From Alkalispirochaeta americana (GTDB lineage Bacteria; Spirochaetota; Spirochaetia; DSM-27196; Alkalispirochaetaceae), in the NCBI RefSeq assembly GCF_900156105.1, contig NZ_FTMS01000002.1:62001-126000 (forward strand): a DNA stretch of 64,000 nt, written 5' to 3'. Within the stretch, counting starts at the first letter, position 1. The number at the start of each line of letters is the position of its first letter. Below, in pieces: positions 35,696 through 44,472 of this stretch. Under the pieces are notes generated by a model. It was not told the DNA's origin. It was given only the letters and a program-made list of their open reading frames with translations, and did not search any database. Position numbers and translations under genes: made by a program.

Positions 35696-35724
35696 TTGCA
35701 CAACCGGTGCGGGAAAGTTACAAT
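35696..35724 (+). promoter_or_regulatory. Promoter of zinc-ribbon/murI operon, leaderless type
   Basis: TTGCAC (35696-35701) and TACAAT (35719-35724) are 17 nt apart, and the ATG of the next gene begins only 6 nt after TACAAT. The transcript would start at or very near the start codon. The -35 is weak; the -10 is good. Confidence 0.5.
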
Positions 35725-35730
35725 CCTGTG

Positions 35731-36036
35731 ATGGCTCGATGTTTTCGATGCAGCGCTGATTTTCCCCCGAATATTCCCCTCAACCGCAGCGAGGAATGTC
35801 CTCGCTGTTTCCAGCCGGTTCGGTGTTGCAGGAACTGCGAGTACTATAGCCCCGGCTCGCACTGGGATTGTCGGGAAACGGTTTCTGAGCAGGTCTTTGA
35901 CAAGGAACGCGCCAATTTTTGCGATTATTTTCGTCTGGGTGCTCCGGGAGGCGGGGGGGCTGCTTCGAAGAAATCTTCCCCGGGGGGTGAGTCGAAACCA
36001 TCGACACGGAAAGCCTTCGATGATCTCTTTTCCTGA
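35731..36036 (+). CDS. Small zinc-ribbon protein
   Basis: A 101-residue protein of unknown function. It has closely spaced cysteine pairs: CFRC (residues 4-7), CPRC, and CCRNC, with further cysteines in DCRE and FCDYF. This looks like one or two zinc ribbons. The last 35 residues are Gly/Ser/Lys-rich and probably disordered, ending KAFDDLFS. It has no signal peptide, so it is cytoplasmic. The ATG at 35731 directly follows a TACAAT box. The murI gene starts 104 bp downstream on the same strand. The frame also opens upstream to 35425, but that part is antisense to the pentapeptide gene and not believable. Confidence 0.7.
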   Translation: MARCFRCSADFPPNIPLNRSEECPRCFQPVRCCRNCEYYSPGSHWDCRETVSEQVFDKERANFCDYFRLGAPGGGGAASKKSSPGGESKPSTRKAFDDLFS

Positions 36037-36140
36037 CCCGAAGCGCATCCTCTCGGGACGTTGCTGCCAGGGATGCCATCGCCCGGGTTCCCTTCGGGGC
36101 GGGGCGGTTCAATCTGATACTCTCCAGGTGGTTTGCCGGT

Positions 36141-36950
36141 ATGGTTCTGTTTCTTGATTCAGGCGTGGGGGGGCTTGTGTATCTGGAGGAGTTCCAGAGC
36201 CGCTTTCCCGGCGTCCCCTGTTGTTATGTGGCCGACACGGCCTTCTTTCCCTACGGAAGCCGATCTCCCCGGAATGTCCGGGATCGTCTTGTTGCCCTGG
36301 TCGGAGCGGTTTTAAGGGAAGAAATCTCCCCCCAGGTCATCGTGGTAGCGTGCAACACTGCTTCAGTGGTTGCCCTGGAGGCGTTGCGGAGAACCTACCC
36401 GCATCCCTTTGTGGGGGTGGTGCCAGCCGTAAAACCTGCTGCCGCCAGAACTCGCAGCGGCCATCTGGCGCTCCTGGCAACGCTGCAAACCACAAAGGAT
36501 CCCTACACAGACGGTCTGGTCAAGACCTTCGCCCGGTATTGCCGAGTCTCGCGCCTGGGCCTTCCCGGGCTGGTACAAGCCGCCGAGGAGTCCTTCTGTT
36601 CTGGCGAGGACGGGGTGGCCCGGGTTATTGAGGAAGAGGTAGTGCCCTGTCTGGCCAATGATGTGGATACCGTTGTTTTGGCTTGTACGCATTTTGTGCG
36701 CTACCGGCACCTCTTTTCACAGATTCTGGGGCCCTCTGTAGCAGTGGTTGATTCTCTGGAGGGAGTAGTCCAGCGGATCGCTGCGGTCTATCCGCCGGGG
36801 CTTCGCCAGGGAGGCTCTCCTGCTTCGGAGGACAAGCCCTTCCTCTTCCATACATCTCCCCTGTCTCCTCGTTATTCCTGTATTGATGGACGCTACAGGG
36901 TGCGAAACCTCGCCTTCCTCCCTACCGCCGGAGAGGTCCTCTCCCCGTGA
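36141..36950 (+). CDS. murI: Glutamate racemase
   Basis: Supplies D-glutamate for peptidoglycan. The 269-residue product has the expected motifs: FLDSGVGG at the very N-terminus, FFPYGSRS, the first catalytic cysteine in VVACNTAS, and the second in VLACTHF. These two cysteines act as the acid/base pair. AGGTGG upstream is a moderate ribosome site. Its stop overlaps the rsgA start as GTGA, so the two are translationally coupled. Confidence 0.94.
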   Translation: MVLFLDSGVGGLVYLEEFQSRFPGVPCCYVADTAFFPYGSRSPRNVRDRLVALVGAVLREEISPQVIVVACNTASVVALEALRRTYPHPFVGVVPAVKPAAARTRSGHLALLATLQTTKDPYTDGLVKTFARYCRVSRLGLPGLVQAAEESFCSGEDGVARVIEEEVVPCLANDVDTVVLACTHFVRYRHLFSQILGPSVAVVDSLEGVVQRIAAVYPPGLRQGGSPASEDKPFLFHTSPLSPRYSCIDGRYRVRNLAFLPTAGEVLSP

Positions 36951-37897
36951 GTCTTTCAGCAATCGTCATGTGGGGGGCGAACAATATTTACAATCTCCGA
37001 ACTCTTGAAGGCCGGATCTGTGAGAACGTTCGCATCAAGGGAAAGGTCTTGCCCGGCACGGATATCTCCGAGGCAAACCCGCTCGCACCGGGAGACCTGG
37101 TGACCCTGGTTGAAGAGGAAGGGGGAGTGCGGATTCTGGAACGTCAGGAACGGCGCAACGTGGTGCATCGCTGGAATAGAAAGCGCCGCAAAATGCAGGC
37201 TATCGCTGCTAATGTGGATACGGTTTTCGTGGTTGCCGCGCCGGAAGATCCTCCCTACCGTCCTAACTTTGTGGATCGTGTTCTGGTTATGGCGGAGCTG
37301 GCGGGCATTCCCGCAGCGGTGATTCTGAACAAGGCCGATAAAGCTGTTCCTCCCGAGGTGGAGCGGCATCTGTCGATCCTGGGAGATCTCGGCTACCCTC
37401 TTTACCGCACGATCGCTGGCGAAGCTGCCCGGCGGATTCACCATGAGGGGGACCTTCCTGCTTTCCGGAAGGATACGGCCAGAGCTGTGAGCGTTCTTGT
37501 GGGTCGATCCGGGGTTGGTAAATCTTCCCTGGTGAATAGTCTGATCCCCGAGGCAAACCTGGCCACCGGGGATACCTCCACCAAGTATCAACGGGGTCGC
37601 CATACCACCACCCTGGCAAAGCAGGTGGTCTCTCTGGATTCCCGCGCTGGGGGGGCCATGTACATCGACACACCGGGGGTCCGCGAGTTTGATCTTCTGG
37701 GTTACGATTGCAGCGAAATTGCTGCCGGATATCGGGACTTTCTGCCGTTTCTTCCTCATTGTCGCATGCCGGGTTGCACCCATCTGCACGAACCGGATTG
37801 TTCTGTCCTGAAGGCTCTGGCAGAAGGAGCCATTGCCCGGGAGCGCTATGATTCCTATCAACGCCTGGCCATGAATATACTGGAGGAGAATCGATGA
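36947..37897 (+). CDS. rsgA: Ribosome small-subunit-dependent GTPase RsgA
   Basis: A circularly permuted GTPase that checks late 30S maturation, 316 residues. The order is an N-terminal OB fold (RICENVRIKGKVLPGTD), then G4 NKAD, G1 GRSGVGKSSLVNSL, switch residues, and G3 DTPG. The C-terminal zinc knuckle follows (CRMPGCTHLHEPDC). The start is a GTG overlapping the murI stop; an ATG seven codons later has no better signal. It is coupled downstream to mutS2 by ATGA. Confidence 0.94.
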   Translation: MSLSAIVMWGANNIYNLRTLEGRICENVRIKGKVLPGTDISEANPLAPGDLVTLVEEEGGVRILERQERRNVVHRWNRKRRKMQAIAANVDTVFVVAAPEDPPYRPNFVDRVLVMAELAGIPAAVILNKADKAVPPEVERHLSILGDLGYPLYRTIAGEAARRIHHEGDLPAFRKDTARAVSVLVGRSGVGKSSLVNSLIPEANLATGDTSTKYQRGRHTTTLAKQVVSLDSRAGGAMYIDTPGVREFDLLGYDCSEIAAGYRDFLPFLPHCRMPGCTHLHEPDCSVLKALAEGAIARERYDSYQRLAMNILEENR

Positions 37898-40275
37898 CCG
37901 CCCTGACTGCCCTGGAGTTCGACAGGATACGGCCAGCCCTGGCTGCCTTGACCGCCACCGAGGAAGGGCGTTTGGCCATGGCCTCCCTGGAGCCTGAGGA
38001 CGATCTCCTTTCGCTGGATCGTCTAGCTGACGATGTGCGATCGATTCTCCAGGCTTTGGAGGCAGGTGTTCCCGCTCCAGGCGGCGATGTACCTCCTCTT
38101 GAAGAGATTTTCACGCTTCTCTCCCGCCGGGGAACGGTGCTTGAGCTGGAGCAGCTGGTAGCGCTTCGCCATCTTCTGGAGACAGCTCAGGATTTCCGCA
38201 GGTTTTTTCGTGCCGGCGAGGAGGAGGGGTATCTCCCTGAAGGGCGCTCGGCACGCCTTCAGGGAGGCCGGGCCCTCCACGGAACCCTTCGCTCCCTTCT
38301 TACCGGTGAGGGGGAGATAAAAGAGGAGGCTGTTCCCGAGATCGTGGCCTTGCGCCGTCAGATCACGGGGCTTCATCAGGATCTGCACCGAAGCTCTGAG
38401 GCAATCCTTCGATCTTCCCGGGATATCTACCGGGAGGATCGAGCTACCCTCCGTGACGGTCGAACGGTCCTTCCTTTAATTTCTGACTTCAGGGGGCGGG
38501 TGGAGGGCATTATCCATGAATCGTCGGGAAGTGGTGAGACGCTTTTTGTGGAGCCTCCGGAACTGGTGGATCTTAACAATCGGCTGGTGAGGACCCAGAA
38601 TGATATCATCCGCGAGGTTCGTCGCGTTCTTCGGGAGATCTCCGAAGAGGCCCGGTCCTGCCGGGAGGAACTGTACGAGCTCTACGGGCAGGTTGTTGCT
38701 GCCGATTGCCTCCTGGCTCGCGCCCGCTACGGGATGGCCCTTTCAGGACGAATTGTTTCGAGGGGGGAGCAGCTTCACCTGATTCAGGCGCGCCATCCCT
38801 TGTTGGGAAAAGCCTGTGTTCCCCTGGATATAACCTTCGACTCCTCCACACGGCTCATGGTTCTGAGTGGTCCCAACACAGGAGGAAAAACAGTTTTCCT
38901 GAAAACACTGGGTCTTCTGGTTCTTATGAGCCACTGCGGGGTGCCGATTCCTGTGGCGGAAGGGAGTTCTCTTCCCTTTTTTCGGTGGATTGGGGTGGAT
39001 ATCGGCGACGAACAGTCCCTGGATGAGTCGCTGTCCACCTTTTCGGCTCATCTGCGTACTCTGGGGGAGATCGCCCGTCAGGCTGATGAGCAGAGCCTGA
39101 TTCTGCTGGACGAACTTGGTTCGGGAACCGACCCCGAAGAGGGGGCTGCCCTCTCCATGGCGATTGTGGATCATCTCATGGAACGGGGCAGCACGATTCT
39201 GGCAACCACCCACCAGACAATATTGAAGCATTACGGCTACACCCGCCAGGGAGCGGTGAACGCCGCCATGGCCTTTGATGAAGAGTCCCATCGTCCCACC
39301 TACCGGGTGATTCCCGGCCGTCCTGGAGGGAGTCATGCCATCGATGCGGCTCGGGAGCAGGGTCTCCTTCCGGAGATTGTCGAAAAAGCGGCGGCCTATC
39401 ACAGTGCTCACCACAATAGCGTTACCGAGATCATCCAGCGCCTGACCCGGGAAGAGGAACGCTTGAATCAGGAGCGACAGAATGTCGCCCGGCTTCAGGA
39501 GGAGCTGGTGCAGGAACGGGACCAGGCCGCCCGGACCCGGGAATACTACCAGGAGCAGGAACGTCTGCTGAAAAAAGAGGGCCTTCGGGAAATCAGTCGA
39601 GCCCTGGATGAGGCGCGGCGCCGGGTGGAGGCCGAGATCCGCAGTGTCCGGGAGGCCGGCGGAAAACTGGAGAAAGATCAGATTCGCCGTGCCCAGGGAG
39701 CGCTGGAAGAACTGGCTGATCTCAAGAAGGCCACCGCCGCCGAAGCGGAAGAGGCTGTTTCCGGGGAGGACTCTTCCGGCCTGCGCGGTATCGGAGCTTC
39801 CCTTGAAACGGCCGAGGCTGGGGCGTCTGTGCGTCACAGGAAAACAGGCCGTTCCGGAGTGATTCTTCGGGTTCGAAAGGGGCGTGCCGAGGTGCAATTC
39901 GGAGCGATTCGCATGACTGTGCCCCTGGAAGAACTGGAAGAGGAGGCTTGCAAGGCAGGCAGGGCGCCGTCCCGGCCCGTTGTTTCTGCCGGCTCCTCCC
40001 GGCCAGCGCCGCCGGCTGCGCTGGAGCTGGATCTTCGCGGCTATCGACTTGCCGCTGCCCTGGAAGAGCTGGAGCGATCGGTCGACGCCTCGGTGATGCA
40101 CGGTGTTCCGGTGCTTTCGATTATTCACGGTACAGGCACGGGGGTTCTTCAGAAGGGTGTGCACGAGTATCTGGAGGAGCGCCGTGAAGTCCACAGATAT
40201 CGCTTTGCCCTTCCTGAAGATGGAGGATTTGGGAAAACGGTGGTTGAGTTTCTCAATGACTCCAGAGTAGGATGA
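37894..40275 (+). CDS. mutS2: Endonuclease MutS2
   Basis: A MutS-homologue ATPase lacking the mismatch-recognition domain, 793 residues. The core lever/clamp helices precede the ATPase: Walker A SGPNTGGKT (about 325-333), Walker B LILLDELGSGTDPEEG, and the H-loop ATTHQ. A long Glu/Arg coiled coil follows (about 500-640), then a KOW-like segment. A C-terminal Smr domain (about 709-793) carries LDLRGYRLAAALEELE and IIHGTGTGVLQKGV, giving nuclease activity. Family members suppress recombination or rescue collided ribosomes, depending on the species. It is coupled to rsgA by ATGA. Confidence 0.95.
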   Translation: MTALTALEFDRIRPALAALTATEEGRLAMASLEPEDDLLSLDRLADDVRSILQALEAGVPAPGGDVPPLEEIFTLLSRRGTVLELEQLVALRHLLETAQDFRRFFRAGEEEGYLPEGRSARLQGGRALHGTLRSLLTGEGEIKEEAVPEIVALRRQITGLHQDLHRSSEAILRSSRDIYREDRATLRDGRTVLPLISDFRGRVEGIIHESSGSGETLFVEPPELVDLNNRLVRTQNDIIREVRRVLREISEEARSCREELYELYGQVVAADCLLARARYGMALSGRIVSRGEQLHLIQARHPLLGKACVPLDITFDSSTRLMVLSGPNTGGKTVFLKTLGLLVLMSHCGVPIPVAEGSSLPFFRWIGVDIGDEQSLDESLSTFSAHLRTLGEIARQADEQSLILLDELGSGTDPEEGAALSMAIVDHLMERGSTILATTHQTILKHYGYTRQGAVNAAMAFDEESHRPTYRVIPGRPGGSHAIDAAREQGLLPEIVEKAAAYHSAHHNSVTEIIQRLTREEERLNQERQNVARLQEELVQERDQAARTREYYQEQERLLKKEGLREISRALDEARRRVEAEIRSVREAGGKLEKDQIRRAQGALEELADLKKATAAEAEEAVSGEDSSGLRGIGASLETAEAGASVRHRKTGRSGVILRVRKGRAEVQFGAIRMTVPLEELEEEACKAGRAPSRPVVSAGSSRPAPPAALELDLRGYRLAAALEELERSVDASVMHGVPVLSIIHGTGTGVLQKGVHEYLEERREVHRYRFALPEDGGFGKTVVEFLNDSRVG

Positions 40276-40279
40276 GAGG

Positions 40280-41026
40280 GTGAAAAAAATTGCAGCTCCC
40301 TTTGGGCATCTTCAGCTTCTCCGAACAAGTTTTTTCCGGAGCAGGCCGCTTCGTCTGCCGGGTTCTCCGGGACTTCTTTCGCGGGGAGTCTTTCTTGTGG
40401 CGCTCCTGGTGGTGCTAACGGTCTCACTCGCTTCCTGTCTCTCCGTAGAGACCGAGCTGGATCTCCGACGGGGTGATGATCTGGGGCTTGTCCTGCGATA
40501 TCGAATCAACCCTGCCATGTGGGACCTGGGTGTCTTTGATCCCGACTCTCCTGAACGGGCCATTCCCGTATCTCGTCGCGATGTGGAAGAGACCGCAGGT
40601 CTTTACCCCGATGTGCGGGTAGCACATTATTCAATAGACCGCACTTCCGAGGCAGTAATCGTGGAGGTTCAATATCGAGCGGGGTCCGTCGAGAGCCTCA
40701 AGGGCCTATGGGGAACCGCCGGGGGAGCTCCTCTGGTTTTTTTCTCTTCCTCCGATGCCCCTTCAGGCAGTGGTGTGCGAATACCTTTGGCCACGGGTCC
40801 CGAAGAATCAGATCCCGAGCAACAAGCTCTGCTGGAAGGGCTCTTTGCCGGTCAGCGTGCACGTGTCACCGTGTATGCTCCGGAAAAAATCTCCAGGAGC
40901 ACTGCGCCCGAGTTCTCGGGCAGTTCCTTTGAAACCACGACAGAGGGATCTGTCTTTTCCCTGGTCGTGGCGATGCATAGTCTGGTAACACACCCCGGGA
41001 CGGGATGGGTCGAGTTGGAATGGTAG
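40280..41026 (+). CDS. Putative lipoprotein
   Basis: A 248-residue exported protein with a long basic n-region, a hydrophobic core (GVFLVALLVVLTVSL) and a lipobox LASC near residue 53, so it is predicted to be a lipid-anchored envelope protein. The mature part begins CLSVETELDLRRGDDLGLV and is mainly beta strand; I do not recognise the fold. The GTG at 40280 has GGA about 7 nt upstream and follows mutS2 by 4 bp. The unusual length of the n-region (about 35 residues) leaves open a later start, though no better one is seen. Confidence 0.7.
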   Translation: MKKIAAPFGHLQLLRTSFFRSRPLRLPGSPGLLSRGVFLVALLVVLTVSLASCLSVETELDLRRGDDLGLVLRYRINPAMWDLGVFDPDSPERAIPVSRRDVEETAGLYPDVRVAHYSIDRTSEAVIVEVQYRAGSVESLKGLWGTAGGAPLVFFSSSDAPSGSGVRIPLATGPEESDPEQQALLEGLFAGQRARVTVYAPEKISRSTAPEFSGSSFETTTEGSVFSLVVAMHSLVTHPGTGWVELEW

Positions 41027-41045
41027 TGAGAGGAGCATCAGCACA

Positions 41046-41444
41046 ATGAGTTTTCGCGATCATCGGGTTCGCCTCTTTGAGAAGAAACTTAAGATCATGT
41101 TTGATCGTATTGATCTGGAGCTGGAAGAAGGCTGGGGTGAAACCTATCCGCTCCATCCGGCCCGCCCGGCATCAGGGACCTTCGGAAACCCTCAGGACGA
41201 AGGGCTTTTCAGTCTGGGAGCGTCCTTTTCCGCAGGTTATGGAAGCGATCACGGTCGGGGCTATGTGGTGGAAGTACGGCTTGCAACACTGGCTCAAGTC
41301 CCCGATAATCAGGTAGAGCAGATTCGGGAATACGTTGTAACCCGCATCAGGGAGCTCCTGCCTGAACTCTTCGGGGACAGGTCCCTGGAAGTTGTTCGCG
41401 ACGGCGATCTCTTTAAAATCGTTGGAGATTTATCTATTTCGTGA
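41046..41444 (+). CDS. Hypothetical protein
   Basis: A 132-residue cytoplasmic-looking protein I do not recognise. It starts with a charged helix (FEKKLKIMFDRIDLELEEGW), has a Gly-rich middle (SLGASFSAGYGSDHGRGYVVEV) and ends with a helix-strand pattern (REYVVTRIRELLPELF to LFKIVGDL). GAGAGGAG lies about 10 nt before the ATG. It follows the lipoprotein gene by 19 bp and is probably the last gene of the murI-rsgA-mutS2 run, because a new promoter follows it. Confidence 0.7.
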   Translation: MSFRDHRVRLFEKKLKIMFDRIDLELEEGWGETYPLHPARPASGTFGNPQDEGLFSLGASFSAGYGSDHGRGYVVEVRLATLAQVPDNQVEQIREYVVTRIRELLPELFGDRSLEVVRDGDLFKIVGDLSIS

Positions 41445-41487
41445 ACATTACACTTGCTAAATCGACTTTATCAATTGTACAATGTTC
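41443..41487. repeat. Inverted repeat flanking the V-ATPase promoter
   Basis: GAACATT (41443-41449) and AATGTTC (41481-41487) are perfect 7-bp inverted arms, 31 bp apart. They bracket the -35 and overlap the -10 of the V-ATPase promoter. An 8-bp palindrome TTGTACAA lies within the right half, at the -10. The arrangement resembles a repressor operator; function is inferred. Confidence 0.45.
41454..41483 (+). promoter_or_regulatory. Promoter of V-type ATPase operon
   Basis: TTGCTA (41454-41459) and TACAAT (41478-41483) are 18 nt apart, 43 nt before the atpE start. It lies at the only real gap between mutS2 and the ATPase genes. Confidence 0.6.
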
Positions 41488-41526
41488 GCACATCAGGAAC
41501 AGCACGTTTAATGTAAAGGGAGATAC

Positions 41527-42135
41527 ATGGAAACTCAGTTACAGGACATCATTGCAAAGATCCACGATGAGGGTGTGAAGGGCGCAGAAGAACGAGCGCA
41601 CTCGATCATTGAGCACGCTGAAAAACAGGCTCAGGCTCATCTCAAGAAGGCCAAAGCCGAGGCTGCACAGATCATCAAGGACGCTGAACAAGAGACGGCC
41701 CGGATGCAGAGTGCTGGGGAAGCGGCCTTGCAGCAGGCTGGTCGGGACCTTCTTTTGTCGGTTCAGAAAGAGCTCACCGCACTCTTCGAGAAGGTGGCAA
41801 AAGACACGGTGGCCGAAGCGCTCTCTCCGGAAGCCGTAGCCACCATGATCGCCTCCCTGGTGGAAAAATGGCATGCGGCAGATAAAAATGATCTGACCGT
41901 GCTTGTTCCTGAGGCAGATCGGGACCGTCTGGAGAAGGATCTTCGCTCCCGCTTGGGCAAAACCCTGGCTGAAGGCGTGGAAATTCTGCCCAGCCGTGCC
42001 GTCTCTGCCGGATTCCGAATCGGTGTGAAAGAGGGTGCTGCGTTTTACGATGTGACCGACGGAACACTTACGGACCTTCTGGCGGCCTATCTGAACCCGC
42101 GTCTGACCGAGCTCATGCGCAACGCTGGCGAGTAA
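41527..42135 (+). CDS. atpE: V-type ATP synthase/ATPase subunit E
   Basis: A peripheral stalk subunit, 202 residues. The first half is a long charged helix (AEERAHSIIEHAEKQAQAHL, KKAKAEAAQIIKDAEQE) that makes the stalk coiled coil. The second half is the globular head (RLGKTLAEGVEILPSRAVSA, FRIGVKEGAAFYDVTDG) that contacts the catalytic hexamer. GGGAG precedes the ATG. This is the first gene of the operon. Confidence 0.93.
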   Translation: METQLQDIIAKIHDEGVKGAEERAHSIIEHAEKQAQAHLKKAKAEAAQIIKDAEQETARMQSAGEAALQQAGRDLLLSVQKELTALFEKVAKDTVAEALSPEAVATMIASLVEKWHAADKNDLTVLVPEADRDRLEKDLRSRLGKTLAEGVEILPSRAVSAGFRIGVKEGAAFYDVTDGTLTDLLAAYLNPRLTELMRNAGE

Positions 42136-42148
42136 GGGAGAAAGAGCG

Positions 42149-42703
42149 GTGAATCGTTATTACTACACCGTCGCATCACTCCCAGCGGTGCGGTTTGAGG
42201 AGGCGCCGTTTCTCTCGGAAGAGAACTTTTTGGAGATGTGTCGGGTTGAGGCAACACCGGAGGATCTGGAATACATAGCCTCCGCAAGATTGTTGCCTGA
42301 GACCCTGGACACGCCTGCTGAAGGAGTGCTCGAGCGGTGGAACAGGGCCGTGAGGGAGTTTCGCTGCCACGCAGCGCAGCTTCGTGCCCAGAATCTTGGG
42401 TGGGAGGCAGATCGCCTGCCTCGTCCCGAAGGAATTGATGCATCCATGGCGGAGCGAACCCGTTCAATCGTGAACGAAGATACTCCGCTGAAAATGGAAA
42501 ATGCCCTTATGCGATGGCTCTGGCAAGTGGCCGAAGATCTTGAATGCGGGCATCATTTTGATAGGGAACAACTGGTTGTATACCATTTGAAACTGCAGCT
42601 TGCTGCCCGGCGCGCCCGCCTGGCTGACAGCTCTCGGGGCGGTGAGGAATACGACCGCCAGTACGAGACTGTTGCACACTCACTCATGGAGATAGCCACA
42701 TGA
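42149..42703 (+). CDS. DUF2764-family protein of the V-ATPase operon
   Basis: A 184-residue soluble protein. It starts NRYYYTVASLPAVRFEEAPF and is mainly helical, ending [17 protein letters not shown]. It sits in the position where archaeal and Thermus operons have subunits C and F, and spirochaete V-ATPase operons such as that of Borrelia have a hypothetical gene at this place. I assign DUF2764 from the N-terminal YYxxASLP pattern and this context. It may be a central-stalk connector, but this is inference. The GTG start has GGGAGAAAGAG upstream, and the stop overlaps the atpA start (ATGA). Confidence 0.8.
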   Translation: MNRYYYTVASLPAVRFEEAPFLSEENFLEMCRVEATPEDLEYIASARLLPETLDTPAEGVLERWNRAVREFRCHAAQLRAQNLGWEADRLPRPEGIDASMAERTRSIVNEDTPLKMENALMRWLWQVAEDLECGHHFDREQLVVYHLKLQLAARRARLADSSRGGEEYDRQYETVAHSLMEIAT

Positions 42704-44472
42704 CAACAGGAAAAGTAGTCGCCATTAATGGAAATATGGTGAGCGTTGTCGTCGAGGGCGATGTATCGCTGAACGAAGTTGGATACATCGTCGTTGATGA
42801 CAAACGGCTCAAGGCAGAGGTGATCCGGATTCGGGGGAACCAGGCGGAGCTTCAGGTTTTTGAAGTGACCAAAGGAGTCGCCGTAGGAGATGCTGTCGAG
42901 TTTACCCAGGAGCTCCTGGCGGTTGAACTCGGGCCGGGATTGCTCACGACAATCGTCGACGGGCTCCAGAATCCCCTGCCGGAACTCGCAGAGCAGTCGG
43001 GCTTCTTTCTGGAGCGGGGACTCTATCTGCAGGCCCTTCCTCGCGATAAAACATGGAGTTTTACTCCCACGGCAAAACCGGGTGACACTGTCCTGCGGGG
43101 TGATCAGCTGGGTCACGTCCCCGAGGGTATCTTTGAGCACTGGATCATGGTGCCCCTGGGAATGTTCGATACCTACACGGTGGAAACGATCGCCGAGGCG
43201 GGAGATTACACCGTAGACCAGACTGTGGCCACTCTCAAGGACAGCAAGGGCAATCTCCACGAAGTCACCATGGTCTTTCAGTGGCCCGTAAAACGAGCCA
43301 TCGATGCCTACGCCGAACGGCTTCGTCCTGAAGAGCCCATGGTTACTACCTTGCGGATTGTTGATACCTTCCTGCCTGTCGCCCGGGGTGGTACATACTG
43401 TATCCCCGGCCCCTTTGGAGCGGGCAAGACCGTGCTCCAGCAGATAACCAGTCGTCATGCCGAGGTCGACGTGGTTATCATCGCCGCCTGCGGCGAGAGG
43501 GCCGGTGAGGTTGTAGAGACCCTTCGGGAGTTCCCTGAGTTGACAGACCCCCGCACGGGGAAATCTCTCATGGAACGGACAGTTATTATCTGTAACACCA
43601 GCTCCATGCCCGTTGCTGCCCGGGAAGCCTCGGTGTATACGGCCGTAACCATCGCCGAGTACTACCGGCAGATGGGCCTGAACGTTCTTCTTCTGGCCGA
43701 TTCCACCAGCCGCTGGGCCCAGGCCATGCGTGAGATGTCGGGTCGTCTCGAGGAGATCCCCGGCGAGGAAGCCTTTCCTGCATACCTTGAGTCGGTTATC
43801 GCAGCCTTCTACGAGCGGGCAGGACTGGTGCGCCTCAAGAACGGATCAACCGGGTCTGTCACCATCGGCGGAACGGTAAGTCCTGCCGGTGGTAACTTCG
43901 AGGAGCCTGTCACCCAGGCTACCCTGAAAGTAGTAGGCGCTTTTCACGGACTTTCCCGGGGTCGTTCCGATGCACGGAAATACCCCGCCATTGATCCCCT
44001 GGACAGCTGGAGCAAATACCGGGGAATTGTCGATCCCGGTATGACCGAGTACGCTCGAAACGTCCTCTTCCGGGGCGATGAGGTAGGGCAGATGATGAAG
44101 GTCGTCGGAGAAGAAGGAACCGCCGTGGACGACTATATCCTCTTCCTGAAGGGGGACTTCCTCGATGCAGTTTACCTTCAGCAGAACGCTTTCGACCCCG
44201 TCGATTCCTCGGTCAGCACCGAGCGGCAGCGGCATATCTTTGATCTGGTCTTCCATATCATTGGTAGCAAGATCGTTATCGAGAGCAAAGATGAGGCCAG
44301 GGACTTTTTCTACAAGTTGAGGCAGAAGTTTATCGACTACAACAGCGCCGAATGGCAATCCGATGCGTTCAAGAACCTGGAACAGGAAATGAGGGATCTC
44401 TTCTCCACCGTTTCTTCAGAACTTGAGCCCAAGGCGCAGGAAGTGTACCGGAATCGGGGGAAATATGCGTAA
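42700..44472 (+). CDS. atpA: V-type ATPase catalytic subunit A
   Basis: The catalytic subunit of the V1 head, 590 residues. The P-loop GPFGAGKT lies at about 238-245, with the arginine-rich [17 protein letters not shown] and the Walker [21 protein letters not shown] downstream. The roughly 90-residue non-homologous insertion of V-type A subunits ([20 protein letters not shown]) sets it apart from F-type beta. Start and stop overlap the neighbouring genes (4 bp and 8 bp), so stoichiometry is likely set by coupling. Confidence 0.97.
   Translation: MTTGKVVAINGNMVSVVVEGDVSLNEVGYIVVDDKRLKAEVIRIRGNQAELQVFEVTKGVAVGDAVEFTQELLAVELGPGLLTTIVDGLQNPLPELAEQSGFFLERGLYLQALPRDKTWSFTPTAKPGDTVLRGDQLGHVPEGIFEHWIMVPLGMFDTYTVETIAEAGDYTVDQTVATLKDSKGNLHEVTMVFQWPVKRAIDAYAERLRPEEPMVTTLRIVDTFLPVARGGTYCIPGPFGAGKTVLQQITSRHAEVDVVIIAACGERAGEVVETLREFPELTDPRTGKSLMERTVIICNTSSMPVAAREASVYTAVTIAEYYRQMGLNVLLLADSTSRWAQAMREMSGRLEEIPGEEAFPAYLESVIAAFYERAGLVRLKNGSTGSVTIGGTVSPAGGNFEEPVTQATLKVVGAFHGLSRGRSDARKYPAIDPLDSWSKYRGIVDPGMTEYARNVLFRGDEVGQMMKVVGEEGTAVDDYILFLKGDFLDAVYLQQNAFDPVDSSVSTERQRHIFDLVFHIIGSKIVIESKDEARDFFYKLRQKFIDYNSAEWQSDAFKNLEQEMRDLFSTVSSELEPKAQEVYRNRGKYA

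Noticed and set aside
35425-35730. Longer form of the zinc-ribbon protein
   Set aside because: The extension is antisense to the pentapeptide gene, and a TACAAT box sits just before the ATG at 35731.
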